Source: Alloyangia pacifica
GTDB taxonomy: Bacteria; Pseudomonadota; Alphaproteobacteria; Rhodobacterales; Rhodobacteraceae
Assembly: GCF_900116195.1 (NCBI RefSeq)
Contig: NZ_FOZW01000001.1
Span: 186,001-250,000, forward strand
Reading direction: 5' to 3'
Length of the DNA: 64,000 nucleotides
How positions within the stretch are numbered: position 1 is the stretch's first letter; every line of letters begins with the position of its first letter. Made by a program: the position numbers and the translations under genes. Positions 28,455 to 37,038 of this stretch are shown here, piece by piece. The notes under the pieces were generated by a model. It saw nothing but the letters and a program-made list of their open reading frames with translations. It did no database searches and was not told where the DNA came from.

Positions 28455-30233
28455 ATGAGCTGGGACCTGCTGACCCGGAGCCGCGCCCTCTGGCTGGCGC
28501 TGACGCTCGCCTTCCTGGCCGCGCTGTCGGGCAGCGTGTGGCACTACGGCTACCTGCAGGCGCTGGGGCCGCTGGCGGCGCGCGGGCAGAGCGATCTCGA
28601 CCTCGCCTCGGACCGGCTGGTCAGCCAGCTGCAGCGGTTCCGCGAATTTGCGGTGCTCACCGCCCGCCACCCGGCGCTGGAGGCTTTGCTCGAGGGCGGG
28701 CCGCGCGCGCCGGCGGACGAGATGCTGCTGGGCGCCGCAGACCGGACCGGCGCGGTGAGCGCCTTCTACGTCGCCGGATCGGGGGAGGTGCTGGCCAGCT
28801 CCGGCCCGCTGGTGCCGGAGGACGTGGCCCGCAGTGCCTATTTCCGCCGCGCCCTGACCGGCGCGCTCGGCGTTGCCCATGGCGAGGGGCCCGGGGATGC
28901 GGACCGCGCCTTCTTCTTCGCCGCGCCGAGCTTCGCCCCCTCGGGCGAGGTGCGCGGCGCGCTCGTGGTGGTGGTCGATGCGGCGGTGCTGGAGCGCGAC
29001 TGGCGCGGCTCGCTGCCCGCTGTCTTCTTCCTCGACGAGAGCGGCACGGTCTTCGTCACCAACCGCACGGAGCTGCTCGGCTGGCGGCGCGAGGGCGACG
29101 GCGCCATGGTCTCGCCCACCGGGAAGCGGCGCGATACGGAAACGACCGAGCTTGAGACCTACACGATCCTGTCGCAGAACTGGTCGCCCTACATTCCCGC
29201 CCGCGCCCTGCGCCGCAGCGTCGACCTGCCGGTCATCGGCATGACCGGCGTGCTGCTGATCGACGTGCGCCCGGCCCGGCGCTACGCGCTGCTGCAAGCG
29301 GCGGCGGTGGGGGCGGGGGCGCTGTTCTTCCTCGCGCTTCTGTGGTTCGCGGTCGAGCGGCGGCAGGCGCTGGCGGCAATCAACCTCGATCTGGAAGAGC
29401 GGGTCTCGGCCCGCACCCGAGATCTGGAGGAGGCCAACCTCGCGCTGCGCCGCGAGGTGGTCGAGCGGCAGGAGGCCGAGGCCGCGCTGAAGCGCGCGCA
29501 GGCCGAGCTGGTGCAGGCCTCCAAGCTCACGGCGCTCGGCAAGATGAGCGCCGGGATCAGCCACGAGCTGAACCAGCCGCTGATGGCGATCCGTTCGTTT
29601 GCCGAGAACGGTGCGGCCTTCCTCGAACGCGGCAAGCCAGAGCGCGCGGCCGAGAACCTCGGGCGGATCAGTGACATGGCGGGCCGCATGGGGCGGATCA
29701 TCAAGAACCTGCGGGCCTTCGCCAAGGCCGAGCCGGGGCCGGCGCATCGCATCGGGCTGGCGGCGGTGGTGGAACAGGCGCTGGAACTGATGCAGCGCAA
29801 GATCGAGAAGACCGGGGCGACGGTCGACTGGCAGCGCCCCGACCGACCCGCCATCGTCATGGGCGGCGAGGTGCGGCTGAGTCAGGTGGTGGTCAACCTG
29901 ATCTCCAACGCGCTGGAGGCGATGGAGGGGCAGGAGGTGCGCCGCCTGACCTTGCGGATGGTGCATGACGATGCGGCGGGAATGGTGCGGCTGACCATCC
30001 GTGACAGCGGCACCGGCATCCGCGAACCCGATCGCATCTTTGATCCCTTCTACTCGACCAAGGAGGTCGGGCCGGAAGAAGGGATGGGCCTCGGCCTGTC
30101 GATCTCCTATGGGATTGTCGAGGGCTTCGGCGGCAAGCTGCGGGGCGAGAACATGCCCGGCGGCGGCGCGCAATTCACGCTCGACCTGCGACAGGCTGGG
30201 CAGGAGATCACACAGGTGGAGAAGAGCGCATGA
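28455..30233 (+). CDS. dctB: C4-dicarboxylate sensor histidine kinase DctB
   Basis: Membrane sensor for C4-dicarboxylates that phosphorylates DctD. The 592-residue protein has a first transmembrane helix at about 10-30, a large periplasmic sensing region, a second helix at about 275-297, then a coiled coil. The kinase core has the H-box GISHELNQP with phosphorylated H370, the N-box NLISNALEAMEG, and the ATP-lid glycines GMGLGLSIS. It is followed with a four-base overlap by dctD, and then by the dctPQM transporter genes that it presumably controls. Confidence 0.92.
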   Translation: MSWDLLTRSRALWLALTLAFLAALSGSVWHYGYLQALGPLAARGQSDLDLASDRLVSQLQRFREFAVLTARHPALEALLEGGPRAPADEMLLGAADRTGAVSAFYVAGSGEVLASSGPLVPEDVARSAYFRRALTGALGVAHGEGPGDADRAFFFAAPSFAPSGEVRGALVVVVDAAVLERDWRGSLPAVFFLDESGTVFVTNRTELLGWRREGDGAMVSPTGKRRDTETTELETYTILSQNWSPYIPARALRRSVDLPVIGMTGVLLIDVRPARRYALLQAAAVGAGALFFLALLWFAVERRQALAAINLDLEERVSARTRDLEEANLALRREVVERQEAEAALKRAQAELVQASKLTALGKMSAGISHELNQPLMAIRSFAENGAAFLERGKPERAAENLGRISDMAGRMGRIIKNLRAFAKAEPGPAHRIGLAAVVEQALELMQRKIEKTGATVDWQRPDRPAIVMGGEVRLSQVVVNLISNALEAMEGQEVRRLTLRMVHDDAAGMVRLTIRDSGTGIREPDRIFDPFYSTKEVGPEEGMGLGLSISYGIVEGFGGKLRGENMPGGGAQFTLDLRQAGQEITQVEKSA

Positions 30234-31453
30234 CACGTCGGGTGCTGCTGGTGGACGATGACGCGGCGGTGCGCGAGGCGCTCGGCCAGACGCTGGAGTT
30301 GGCCGATCTCGACGCGGTGACGGCGGGGAGCTTCGTCGAGTGCAAGGAGCTGATCGAGCCGGCTTTCGACGGTGTTGTCGTCTCTGACATCCGCATGCCG
30401 GGCCGCGACGGCTTCCACCTGCTCGACTATGCCCACCGGCAGGATCCCGAGTTGCCGGTGATCCTGCTGACCGGCGAGGGCGACATTCCCATGGCCGTGC
30501 GGGCGATGGCGGCGGGGGCCTTCGACTTCCTCGAGAAGCCCTGCGCTCCGGGCGATCTGACCGCGGTGGTCGAGCGCGCGCTGCGCACCCGCACGCTGGT
30601 GCTGGAGAACCGTCGGCTGAAGGCGGAGCTGGAGACCGGCGATGCCGCGGCGCGCATGCTCTTTGGCATCTCGCGCAAGGCCGATGGGCTGCGCGCGCGC
30701 TGCCGGGTGGCGGCCCGTGCGGGGACCGACGTGCTGATTTCCGGCGCGCCGGGCTCGGGTATCTCCAAGGTCGCCGAAGTGGTGCACCTTTGCTCGAACC
30801 GCTCCAAGGGGCCGTTCGAGAAGCGCTCGGCCGCGGGGCTGGACCGGGCGGCGCTGGGTGAGTTCTGGCGCGGCTGCGCGGCGGGCACGGTGTTTCTCGA
30901 CGAGATTTGCCAATTGCCGAAGGACAGCCAGCTCTCGCTGATCGATCTGTTGGAGGAGGGCGGCGCGCGGCTCATCGCCGGCACGGTGCGCGATCTCGCG
31001 AAAGAGGTCGAAAGCGGGGCCTTCTCGGCCGAGCTGTTTTACCGGCTCGAGGTCATGCAGATCCACATTCCGGCGCTGGCCGAACGGCCCGAGGACATCC
31101 CGGTGCTGTTCCGCCACTACGTGGCGCAGGCTGCCGAGCAGGCCGGGCTGGAGCCGCCGGAGATCACCGAGGAGGTGGTCTCGGCGCTCATCGCGCGCGA
31201 CTGGCCGGGCAACACACGCGCGCTGATGTCGGCGGCGATGCGCTTTGCGCTGGGGCTTGGCGAGAGCGAGGACAGCGGCGAGGGGCTGGGGCTGACCGAG
31301 CGCATGGCGCAGGTGGAACGCTCGCTGCTGGTCGAGGCGCTCAAGCGTACTGGCGGGCAGGCAAGCGCCGCCGCGCAGGCACTGAAGCTGCCGCGCAAGA
31401 CCTTCTACGACAAGCTGGCGAAATACGGCATTCGCGCCGAGGACTATCGCTAA
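30230..31453 (+). CDS. dctD: DctD-type response regulator with degenerate AAA+ domain
   Basis: Response regulator of 407 residues. The receiver domain (about 1-115) is intact, with D9-D11, phospho-acceptor D53, T81 and K103. The central domain resembles sigma-54 activators but is damaged. The Walker A place reads GAPGSGIS (172-179), with isoleucine instead of lysine. The GAFTGA sigma-54 contact loop is missing together with the segment around it. Walker B VFLDEI (221-226) and the FYRLEV arginine region remain. A Fis-type helix-turn-helix is near 380-397. It probably binds DNA normally but should not hydrolyse ATP or open sigma-54 promoters; this is inference from the missing motifs. Confidence 0.9.
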   Translation: MTRRVLLVDDDAAVREALGQTLELADLDAVTAGSFVECKELIEPAFDGVVVSDIRMPGRDGFHLLDYAHRQDPELPVILLTGEGDIPMAVRAMAAGAFDFLEKPCAPGDLTAVVERALRTRTLVLENRRLKAELETGDAAARMLFGISRKADGLRARCRVAARAGTDVLISGAPGSGISKVAEVVHLCSNRSKGPFEKRSAAGLDRAALGEFWRGCAAGTVFLDEICQLPKDSQLSLIDLLEEGGARLIAGTVRDLAKEVESGAFSAELFYRLEVMQIHIPALAERPEDIPVLFRHYVAQAAEQAGLEPPEITEEVVSALIARDWPGNTRALMSAAMRFALGLGESEDSGEGLGLTERMAQVERSLLVEALKRTGGQASAAAQALKLPRKTFYDKLAKYGIRAEDYR

Positions 31454-31488
31454 GCGGCGATTCCGGCCGCGTGCCCCGTTTTCGGGCG

Positions 31489-31548
31489 GTGCGAAAACTG
31501 TGCGGATTTCCGCACAGGCCCCACCGTCACCCGTGCGGAAAATCGCAC
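31489..31548. promoter_or_regulatory. Tandem palindromes upstream of dctP, probable DctD sites
   Basis: A perfect 18-base palindrome TGTGCGGATTTCCGCACA lies at 31499-31516. A second imperfect one, GTGCGGAAAATCGCAC, is at 31533-31548. An additional half-site GTGCG is at 31489-31493. The centres are 33 bases apart, close to three helical turns, so bound dimers would lie on the same face. Position just downstream of dctD and upstream of dctP makes DctD the likely ligand. Confidence 0.7.
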
Positions 31549-31570
31549 AACGCACCTTGCGCGTTTCGTG

Positions 31571-31599
31571 GTCAGTGAGGTGTCATGATTTTATATAAT
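31571..31599 (+). promoter_or_regulatory. Sigma-70 type promoter of dctPQM with consensus -10
   Basis: TATAAT at 31594-31599 is a perfect -10 box within an AT-rich patch. The -35 region (31571-31576, GTCAGT) is poor, as expected for an activator-dependent promoter. No GG-N10-GC pair of a sigma-54 promoter was found in 31454-31748. Confidence 0.6.
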
Positions 31600-31748
31600 T
31601 GAAATTAAAGTAAAAATTAAATCGCTACGCCGCCCTCGCAAAAATCTTGCGCGAAATTCCGCCGGGATATTTCTTCATCTCCAGAGCGGCCGCGATGGGG
31701 AGCACCGGGGCCGCCGAGGACGGAAAACGGAAGTTCCGGGAGGATACC

Positions 31749-32753
31749 ATGAAGAAGTTTCTGATGACCGCCGCCGCGGTGACCGCACTCGTGTCCGGCA
31801 CCCAGGCCGCAACCGCTGCCTGCGACGATGGCGAAATCGTCGTCAAGTTCAGCCACGTAACCAACACCGACAAGCACCCCAAGGGGATCGCGGCGCAGCT
31901 GTTCGCCGATCGCGTGAACGAGGAGATGGACGGCAAGGCCTGTGTCGAGGTCTTCCCGAACTCGACTCTCTACAACGATGACCAGGTGCTCGAGGCGATG
32001 CTGAACGGCGACGTGCAGATGGCCGCGCCGTCGCTGTCGAAGTTCGAGCAGTTCACCAAGGTGTTCCGCATCTTCGACCTGCCGTTCATGTTCAAGAACA
32101 TGGAAGCCGTCGACGCGTTCCAGAACTCGGACATCGGTCAGGACATGAAGGAATCGATGGTGCGCCGTGGCCTGCTCGGGCTTGGCTTCTGGCACAACGG
32201 CCTGACCCAGTTCTCGGCCAACAAGCCGCTGATCTCGCCCGAGGACGCCAAGGGCCTGAAGTTCCGCGTGCAGCCCTCCGAGGTGCTGAAGGCGAACATG
32301 GAACAGCTCGGGGCCTCGCCGCAGCCGATGGCCTTCTCCGAGGTCTACGGTGCGCTGCAGACCGGCGTGGTCGACGGCCAGGAAAACACCTGGTCCAACA
32401 TCTACGGCCAGAAGTTCTTCGAGGTGCAGGACGGCACCACCGAGACCAACCACGGCGTGCTCGACTACATGGTCGTCACCTCGGTCGACTGGTGGGAAAG
32501 CCTGCCTGAGGACGTGCGCATGCAGATGGGCCAGATCCTCGACGAGGTGACCGCCACCCGCAATGCCGCGATCGCCGAGGTCGACGCCGACAACCGTCAG
32601 GCAATCCTCGACGCCGGCGGCGTGATCCGCGAACTGACGCCCGAGCAGCGCCAGGCCTGGGTCGATGCGATGAAGCCGGTCTGGGAACGCTTCGAAGGCG
32701 AGGTCGGCGCCGACAACATCGCCGCCGCGCAGGAGTTCAACGCGCAGTTCTGA
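31749..32753 (+). CDS. dctP: TRAP transporter substrate-binding protein, C4-dicarboxylate type
   Basis: Periplasmic receptor that captures C4-dicarboxylates for the DctQM permease. The 334-residue precursor has a signal peptide cleaved around residue 23-25 (ATAA-C). The mature protein has the family pattern VVKFSHVTNTDKHPKG, followed by LGFWHNGLTQFSANKPL and VVDGQENTWSN, which contain the usual ligand-binding region. Upstream in-frame starts would add an unlikely leader; ATG 31749 follows GGGAGGA. A hairpin between dctP and dctQ probably favours high DctP levels. Confidence 0.95.
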   Translation: MKKFLMTAAAVTALVSGTQAATAACDDGEIVVKFSHVTNTDKHPKGIAAQLFADRVNEEMDGKACVEVFPNSTLYNDDQVLEAMLNGDVQMAAPSLSKFEQFTKVFRIFDLPFMFKNMEAVDAFQNSDIGQDMKESMVRRGLLGLGFWHNGLTQFSANKPLISPEDAKGLKFRVQPSEVLKANMEQLGASPQPMAFSEVYGALQTGVVDGQENTWSNIYGQKFFEVQDGTTETNHGVLDYMVVTSVDWWESLPEDVRMQMGQILDEVTATRNAAIAEVDADNRQAILDAGGVIRELTPEQRQAWVDAMKPVWERFEGEVGADNIAAAQEFNAQF

Positions 32754-32771
32754 TCTGGCGCCGTTGATTTC

Positions 32772-32806
32772 GGCCCGGTCCTGCGGAGCGCGGGGCCGGG
32801 CCTTTT
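32772..32806 (+). terminator. Weak terminator or attenuator between dctP and dctQ
   Basis: GGCCCGG (32772-32778) pairs with CCGGGCC (32796-32802), with partial extension of the stem inward, and TTTT follows. Partial termination here would make the binding protein more abundant than the permease. Confidence 0.6.
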
Positions 32807-32858
32807 CACACCCGAACACTCATCTTGGGGCAACCCATCCGGCATAGCGGGGGACAAG

Positions 32859-33548
32859 ATGTCCAATACCATGCACGGCGGCTCGGCACTGGGCCGCTTC
32901 GTCAACGAACTGGAGGAAACGGCGATCGCCGTGATCCTCGGGCTGATGACGCTTCTCACCTTCGTCAACGTCGTCCTGCGCTACGGGTTCAACACCGGGG
33001 TGATCTGGGGGCTCGAGGCGGTGACCTTCCTCTTTGCCTGGCTGGTGCTCTTCGGGGTGAGCTACGCGGTGAAGGTTACGGCGCACCTCGGCGTCGACGC
33101 AGTGACCAGCCTGCTGCCACCGACCCTGCGCCGCACCCTGGCGCTGGTCGCGGCTGCGCTCTGCATCTTCTACGCCTTCCTGCTGCTGAAGGGCGCCTGG
33201 GACTACTGGGCCAATTTCGCCAACCTGCCGCAGACTACCGGCCGCTGGTTCCCCACCGGCTTCGAGGAGATGAAGCGCACCTCTTACCGCTCCTGGTACG
33301 AGGTCGTCGATATCCCGATGCCCGACTGGCTGCGTTTCATCGAGCCCTGGATCAACGAGGGCGAGCACTACGAAAAACTGCCGCGCTTCATCCCCTACGC
33401 GATGCTGCCCTTCGGCATGGCGCTGCTGCTGTTCCGCTTCGTCCAGGCTGGCGTGCACATCTGGACCGGCAAGCAGGACAGCCTGATCGTCAGCCACGAA
33501 GCCGAAGACGCCGTCGATGACGTCGCCCACATGAACCGCGAGGACTGA
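32859..33548 (+). CDS. dctQ: TRAP transporter small permease subunit
   Basis: 229 residues with four membrane helices (about 15-37, 47-66, 86-106 and a last one near 180-200) and the small-subunit pattern LEETAIAVILGLMTLLTFVNVVLRY. The loop before the last helix is longer than in many DctQ proteins (about residues 118-180). It forms the membrane complex with DctM and lies between dctP and dctM. Confidence 0.92.
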   Translation: MSNTMHGGSALGRFVNELEETAIAVILGLMTLLTFVNVVLRYGFNTGVIWGLEAVTFLFAWLVLFGVSYAVKVTAHLGVDAVTSLLPPTLRRTLALVAAALCIFYAFLLLKGAWDYWANFANLPQTTGRWFPTGFEEMKRTSYRSWYEVVDIPMPDWLRFIEPWINEGEHYEKLPRFIPYAMLPFGMALLLFRFVQAGVHIWTGKQDSLIVSHEAEDAVDDVAHMNRED

Positions 33549-33553
33549 GTCCT

Positions 33554-34930
33554 ATGGAAGTCTTTCTCCTTTTCGTCTGCATCATCGGTCTGATGCTGAT
33601 CGGCCTGCCCATCGCGGTTTCGCTGGGCCTGTCGTCGATCATCTTCCTGCTGGCGCTGTCGGACACCTCGTTGGCCTCCGTGGCACAGTCGATGTTCCAG
33701 GCCATGGCCGGGCACTACACGCTGCTCGCCATCCCCTTCTTCATCCTCGCCTCCTCCTTCATGTCGACGGGCGGCGTGGCCCGGCGGATCATCCGCTTCT
33801 CGATCTCGCTTGTGGGCCATTTCCACGGCGGCCTCGCCATCGCCGGCGTCTTCGCCTGCATGCTCTTCGCGGCGCTCTCGGGGTCGTCGCCGGCGACCGT
33901 GGTGGCCATCGGCTCGATCGTCATCGCCGGCATGCGGCAGGTGGGTTATTCCAAGGACTTCGCCGCAGGCGTGATCGCCAACGCCGGCACCCTGGGCATT
34001 CTTATCCCGCCGTCGATCGTGATGGTTGTCTACGCTTCGGCGACCGATGTCTCGGTGGGCCGGATGTTCCTGGCGGGCGTGATCCCGGGCCTCATGGCGG
34101 GCACCATGCTGATGATCACCATCTACGCCATCGCCCGCATCCGCGGCCTGCCGAAGGGCGAGTGGATGGGCTGGGGCGAGGCGATCCGCTCGGGTCGCGA
34201 GGCGGCCTGGGGTCTCTTCCTCATCGTCATCATCCTCGGCGGCATCTACGGCGGCATCTTCACCCCGACCGAGGCGGCGGCGGTGGCGGCGGTCTACGCC
34301 TTCTTCATCGCCAACTTCGTCTATCGGGACATGGGCCCGCTGGCGGGCAAGGACGGGGCACCGAACCTGCCGCTGATCAAGAAGCCGATCGCGCTGGTCA
34401 CCGCCTTCTTCCACCGCGACACCCGCGACACGCTGTTCGAGGCGGGCAAGCTGACGATCACGCTGATGTTCATCATCGCCAACGCACTGATCCTCAAACA
34501 CGTGCTGACCGACGAGCAGATCCCGCAGCAGATCGCCGCGGCCATGCTCGACGCGGGCTTCGGCCCGGTGATCTTCCTGGTGATCGTCAACGTGATCTTG
34601 TTGATCGGCGGCCAGTTCATGGAGCCCTCGGGCCTTCTGGTGATCGTCGCGCCGCTGGTCTTCCCGATCGCCATCGAGCTCGGCATCGATCCGATTCACC
34701 TCGGCATCATCATGGTGGTGAACATGGAGATCGGCATGATCACCCCGCCGGTCGGCCTGAACCTCTTCGTTACCTCGGGCGTCGCAGGCATGCCGATGAT
34801 GCGCGTGGTGAAGGCGGCGCTGCCCTTCCTCGCGGTGCTCTTCGTCTTCCTGATCATGGTGACCTACATCCCCTGGCTGTCGACCTGGCTGCCGACCACC
34901 TTCATGGGGCCGGAAATCATCACCAGGTGA
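33554..34930 (+). CDS. dctM: TRAP transporter large permease subunit
   Basis: Ion-driven transport channel of the TRAP system, 458 residues with about 12 transmembrane helices. Typical segments are FAALSGSSPATVVAIGSI, NAGTLGILIPPSIVMVVY, and ITPPVGLNLFV near the end. An insertion at about residues 255-295 is hydrophilic, making the protein slightly longer than the usual 425-440. Two hairpins follow the stop. Confidence 0.95.
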   Translation: MEVFLLFVCIIGLMLIGLPIAVSLGLSSIIFLLALSDTSLASVAQSMFQAMAGHYTLLAIPFFILASSFMSTGGVARRIIRFSISLVGHFHGGLAIAGVFACMLFAALSGSSPATVVAIGSIVIAGMRQVGYSKDFAAGVIANAGTLGILIPPSIVMVVYASATDVSVGRMFLAGVIPGLMAGTMLMITIYAIARIRGLPKGEWMGWGEAIRSGREAAWGLFLIVIILGGIYGGIFTPTEAAAVAAVYAFFIANFVYRDMGPLAGKDGAPNLPLIKKPIALVTAFFHRDTRDTLFEAGKLTITLMFIIANALILKHVLTDEQIPQQIAAAMLDAGFGPVIFLVIVNVILLIGGQFMEPSGLLVIVAPLVFPIAIELGIDPIHLGIIMVVNMEIGMITPPVGLNLFVTSGVAGMPMMRVVKAALPFLAVLFVFLIMVTYIPWLSTWLPTTFMGPEIITR

Positions 34931-34949
34931 TCCGCAGGATCATGGACAA

Positions 34950-34992
34950 ACAAAAGCGCGGCGCTCTTGCATGGGGTGCCGCGTTTGCTTTG
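34950..34992 (+). terminator. Probable terminator of dctM
   Basis: An A-rich arm with AAAAGCGCGGC pairs imperfectly with GCCGCGTTTGCTTT across a loop of about 15 bases, about 20 bases after the dctM stop. The T-run is part of the second arm and is interrupted. Confidence 0.5.
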
Positions 34993-35014
34993 AAGGTGGG
35001 ACCGCCTCCGGCGG

Positions 35015-35083
35015 GCGTATTTGCCAAAGAGAAGAAGCAGGGAACGGCGCGCCACCCCCTGCTTCTTCTCTTTTAAAATACGC
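35015..35083. terminator. Long hairpin made from two inverted repeat copies, between dctM and tpiA
   Basis: The arms 35015-35042 and 35057-35083 read GCGTATTT...AGAGAAGAAGCAGGG and its near-complement, about 27 pairs with few mismatches. An internal CTTTT run is present. It sits between convergent genes, so it can stop transcription from both sides. The same unit occurs at 43776-43838. Confidence 0.7.
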
Positions 35084-35097
35084 AATGTCGTGCCGGT

Positions 35098-35838
35098 TCA
35101 GCCTGCGCCAAGCGCCTCGATGATCGGGACGAAATCATCCGCCTTGAGGCTCGCGCCGCCGACCAGCGCCCCGTCGACGTTGGACACGGCGAAGATTTCC
35201 CCGGCATTGCCCGGCTTCACCGAGCCGCCGTAGAGCAGCCGGACCGAACGGCCGACGCCTTCGCCGAAGCGTCTCTCGAGCTTGGCGCGCATGAAGTCAT
35301 GCACTTCGCCGATCTGGTCGGTGGTGGGCACCTTGCCGGTGCCGATGGCCCAGATCGGCTCGTAGGCGACCACGAGGTTGTGGCCGGTCGCGCCGTCGGG
35401 GATCGAGCCTGCGAGCTGGCCGGCGATGATGTCGAGCGTGTTGGAGGCCTCGCGCTCGGCGAGGCTCTCGCCGACGCAGACCACGGCGCTCAGCCCGGCA
35501 TCCCAGGCGGCGCGGGTCTTGTTGCGCACGTCCTCGTCGGTCTCGCCATGGTCGGTGCGGCGCTCGGAATGGCCGAGGATCACGTAGCTGGCGCCGGCGT
35601 CCTTGAGCATCTCGGCCGAGATGTCGCCGGTATGGGCGCCGGACGCCTTGGCGTGGCAGTCCTGGCCGCCGATGGCGATGTCGCCGGCCGCGGCGACCGC
35701 CTGCGATACCAGCGTGGCGGGCGGACAGATCAGCACCTCGGCGGCGCCGCCGGCGGCGCCGGACATGGCCTCGAGCTCATCCAGCGCGGCGGCCAGCCCG
35801 TTCATCTTCCAGTTTCCGGCGGCAAGTTTCCTGCGCAT
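35098..35838 (-). CDS. tpiA: Triosephosphate isomerase
   Basis: Interconverts dihydroxyacetone phosphate and glyceraldehyde 3-phosphate. The 246-residue TIM barrel has the start [13 protein letters not shown] with the substrate lysine, the electrophilic histidine in ILGHSERR, the catalytic glutamate in [16 protein letters not shown] (loop 6), and the phosphate loop LLYGGSV. The ATG follows GAGGAG on the minus strand. Confidence 0.97.
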   Translation of the reverse strand: MRRKLAAGNWKMNGLAAALDELEAMSGAAGGAAEVLICPPATLVSQAVAAAGDIAIGGQDCHAKASGAHTGDISAEMLKDAGASYVILGHSERRTDHGETDEDVRNKTRAAWDAGLSAVVCVGESLAEREASNTLDIIAGQLAGSIPDGATGHNLVVAYEPIWAIGTGKVPTTDQIGEVHDFMRAKLERRFGEGVGRSVRLLYGGSVKPGNAGEIFAVSNVDGALVGGASLKADDFVPIIEALGAG

Positions 35839-35956
35839 CGTCGCTCCTCTCGTTGCTGTTCGCGCGTATCATCGCGGCGCAGCCGTCAGCGTCAAGCTTG
35901 GTTGCGCAATCAAGGAGATAGGGCGCGACTCCGCGTAGGGGAGACCCGGCCGCCGC

Positions 35957-36340
35957 TTATTCCGAGGTGCGGCGCTCGGCTTCGAGTTCTTCGATGTCCT
36001 TGAACTTGATCGACTCGCCGCAGCCGCAGGCGTCGGTGACATTGGGGTTGTTGAACTTGAACCCCGATTCCAGCAGCGAGGTGTGGTAGTCGATCTCTGT
36101 GCCGAAGAGGAACATCTGCGCCATCGGCGCGATCAGCACCCGCGCGCCGTCCTGCTCCACGACCTCGTCGTTGGCTTCCGCCTCGTCGACGAAGTCCATG
36201 GTGTACTCCATGCCGGCGCAGCCGCCCTTCTTGACGCCGATGCGCAGGCCTGCGCGACCGTCGCGCTCCATCAGCTTGCGCACCTGCGTGACCGCGGCGG
36301 GCGTGATGGTGACTGCCTGTTTTCCGGGAATGCCGAACAT
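35957..36340 (-). CDS. A-type iron-sulfur carrier protein (HesB/IscA family)
   Basis: Carries and delivers Fe-S clusters to target proteins. The 127-residue protein has the three conserved cysteines: one in KKGGCAGMEY and two in the C-terminal CGCG. The start was set at ATG 36340 because AGGAG lies six bases upstream; an ATG at 36346 touches that ribosome binding site and is unlikely. With several Fe-S-rich complex I genes in the window the need is clear, but the partner is not known. Confidence 0.92.
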   Translation of the reverse strand: MFGIPGKQAVTITPAAVTQVRKLMERDGRAGLRIGVKKGGCAGMEYTMDFVDEAEANDEVVEQDGARVLIAPMAQMFLFGTEIDYHTSLLESGFKFNNPNVTDACGCGESIKFKDIEELEAERRTSE

Positions 36341-36419
36341 TCGCATCTCCTATGAGCTTTGTCAGGAATTTAAGGCTCTGCCGCGCGGGAAACAAGGGGT
36401 GGTCAGCGCCGGCGCTTGC

Positions 36420-36448
36420 TTGACAGCCCGGCGGGCGGAGAGGATAGC
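36420..36448 (+). promoter_or_regulatory. Sigma-70 promoter candidate for the GNAT gene
   Basis: A perfect -35 TTGACA lies at 36420-36425, followed by a 17-base spacer and GATAGC at 36443-36448. The -10 box is weak. Transcription would start about 28 bases ahead of the ATG at 36483. Confidence 0.5.
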
Positions 36449-36482
36449 CGAAAGCCCCGGCGGCGGCAGACAGGCGAGGCCC

Positions 36483-37028
36483 ATGATCGAAACCGAACGC
36501 ACCCTGATCGGCCCGGTGGCCGAGAGCGACGCGGCTGCGCTGCGGGCCTACTACCTGCGCAACGCGGCGCATCTGGCACCCTGGGAGCCGCGCCGCCCCG
36601 AGGGCTATCACGAGGCCGCGGAGTGGCAGGCGCGCGTGCAGGGCTACGTCACCGAGGCCGTCGAGGGGCGGGCCTACCGCTTCGTCGCGCGGCTGCGTGG
36701 CGATTCGGCGATTCTCGCTGTGGCGAATTTCACCAATGTCGTGCGCGGGCCATTCCTCGCCTGCATGCTGGGCTACTCGCTGGATGGTGCGCATGAGGGC
36801 AGGGGGCTGATGCACGAGGTGCTCTCGGCGGTGATCCCCTGGCTGGAGGAAGAGGCCGGGCTGCACCGGATCATGGCCAACCACCTGCCCGAGAACACCC
36901 GCAGCGCGGCGCTTCTGGCGCGACTGGGGTTCGAGGTCGAGGGGCGGGCGCGCGACTACCTGCAGATCGGCGGACGCTGGCGCGACCACGTGCTGACGGC
37001 GCGGATCAACGACACGCCGGCACCCTGA
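36483..37028 (+). CDS. GNAT acetyltransferase, RimJ/RimL type
   Basis: 181 residues. The start IETERTLIGPVAESDAAALRAYY and the segment [22 protein letters not shown], which forms the acetyl-CoA loop, followed by NHLPENTRSAALLARLGFEVEG, are typical of RimJ-like N-acetyltransferases acting on protein N-termini or antibiotics. The substrate is not predictable. It is divergent from the Fe-S carrier gene. Confidence 0.87.
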   Translation: MIETERTLIGPVAESDAAALRAYYLRNAAHLAPWEPRRPEGYHEAAEWQARVQGYVTEAVEGRAYRFVARLRGDSAILAVANFTNVVRGPFLACMLGYSLDGAHEGRGLMHEVLSAVIPWLEEEAGLHRIMANHLPENTRSAALLARLGFEVEGRARDYLQIGGRWRDHVLTARINDTPAP

Positions 37029-37038
37029 GCGGCTCTGT

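Noticed and set aside
31604-31625. CtrA-like TTAA-spacer-TTAA site near the dctP promoter
   Set aside because: The spacer is eight bases rather than seven, and the region is simply AT-rich.
31454-31748. Sigma-54 (-24/-12) promoter for dctP
   Set aside because: Expected for DctD-controlled genes, but no GG-N10-GC element with flanking TGGCAC/TTGC was found; a sigma-70 -10 is present instead.
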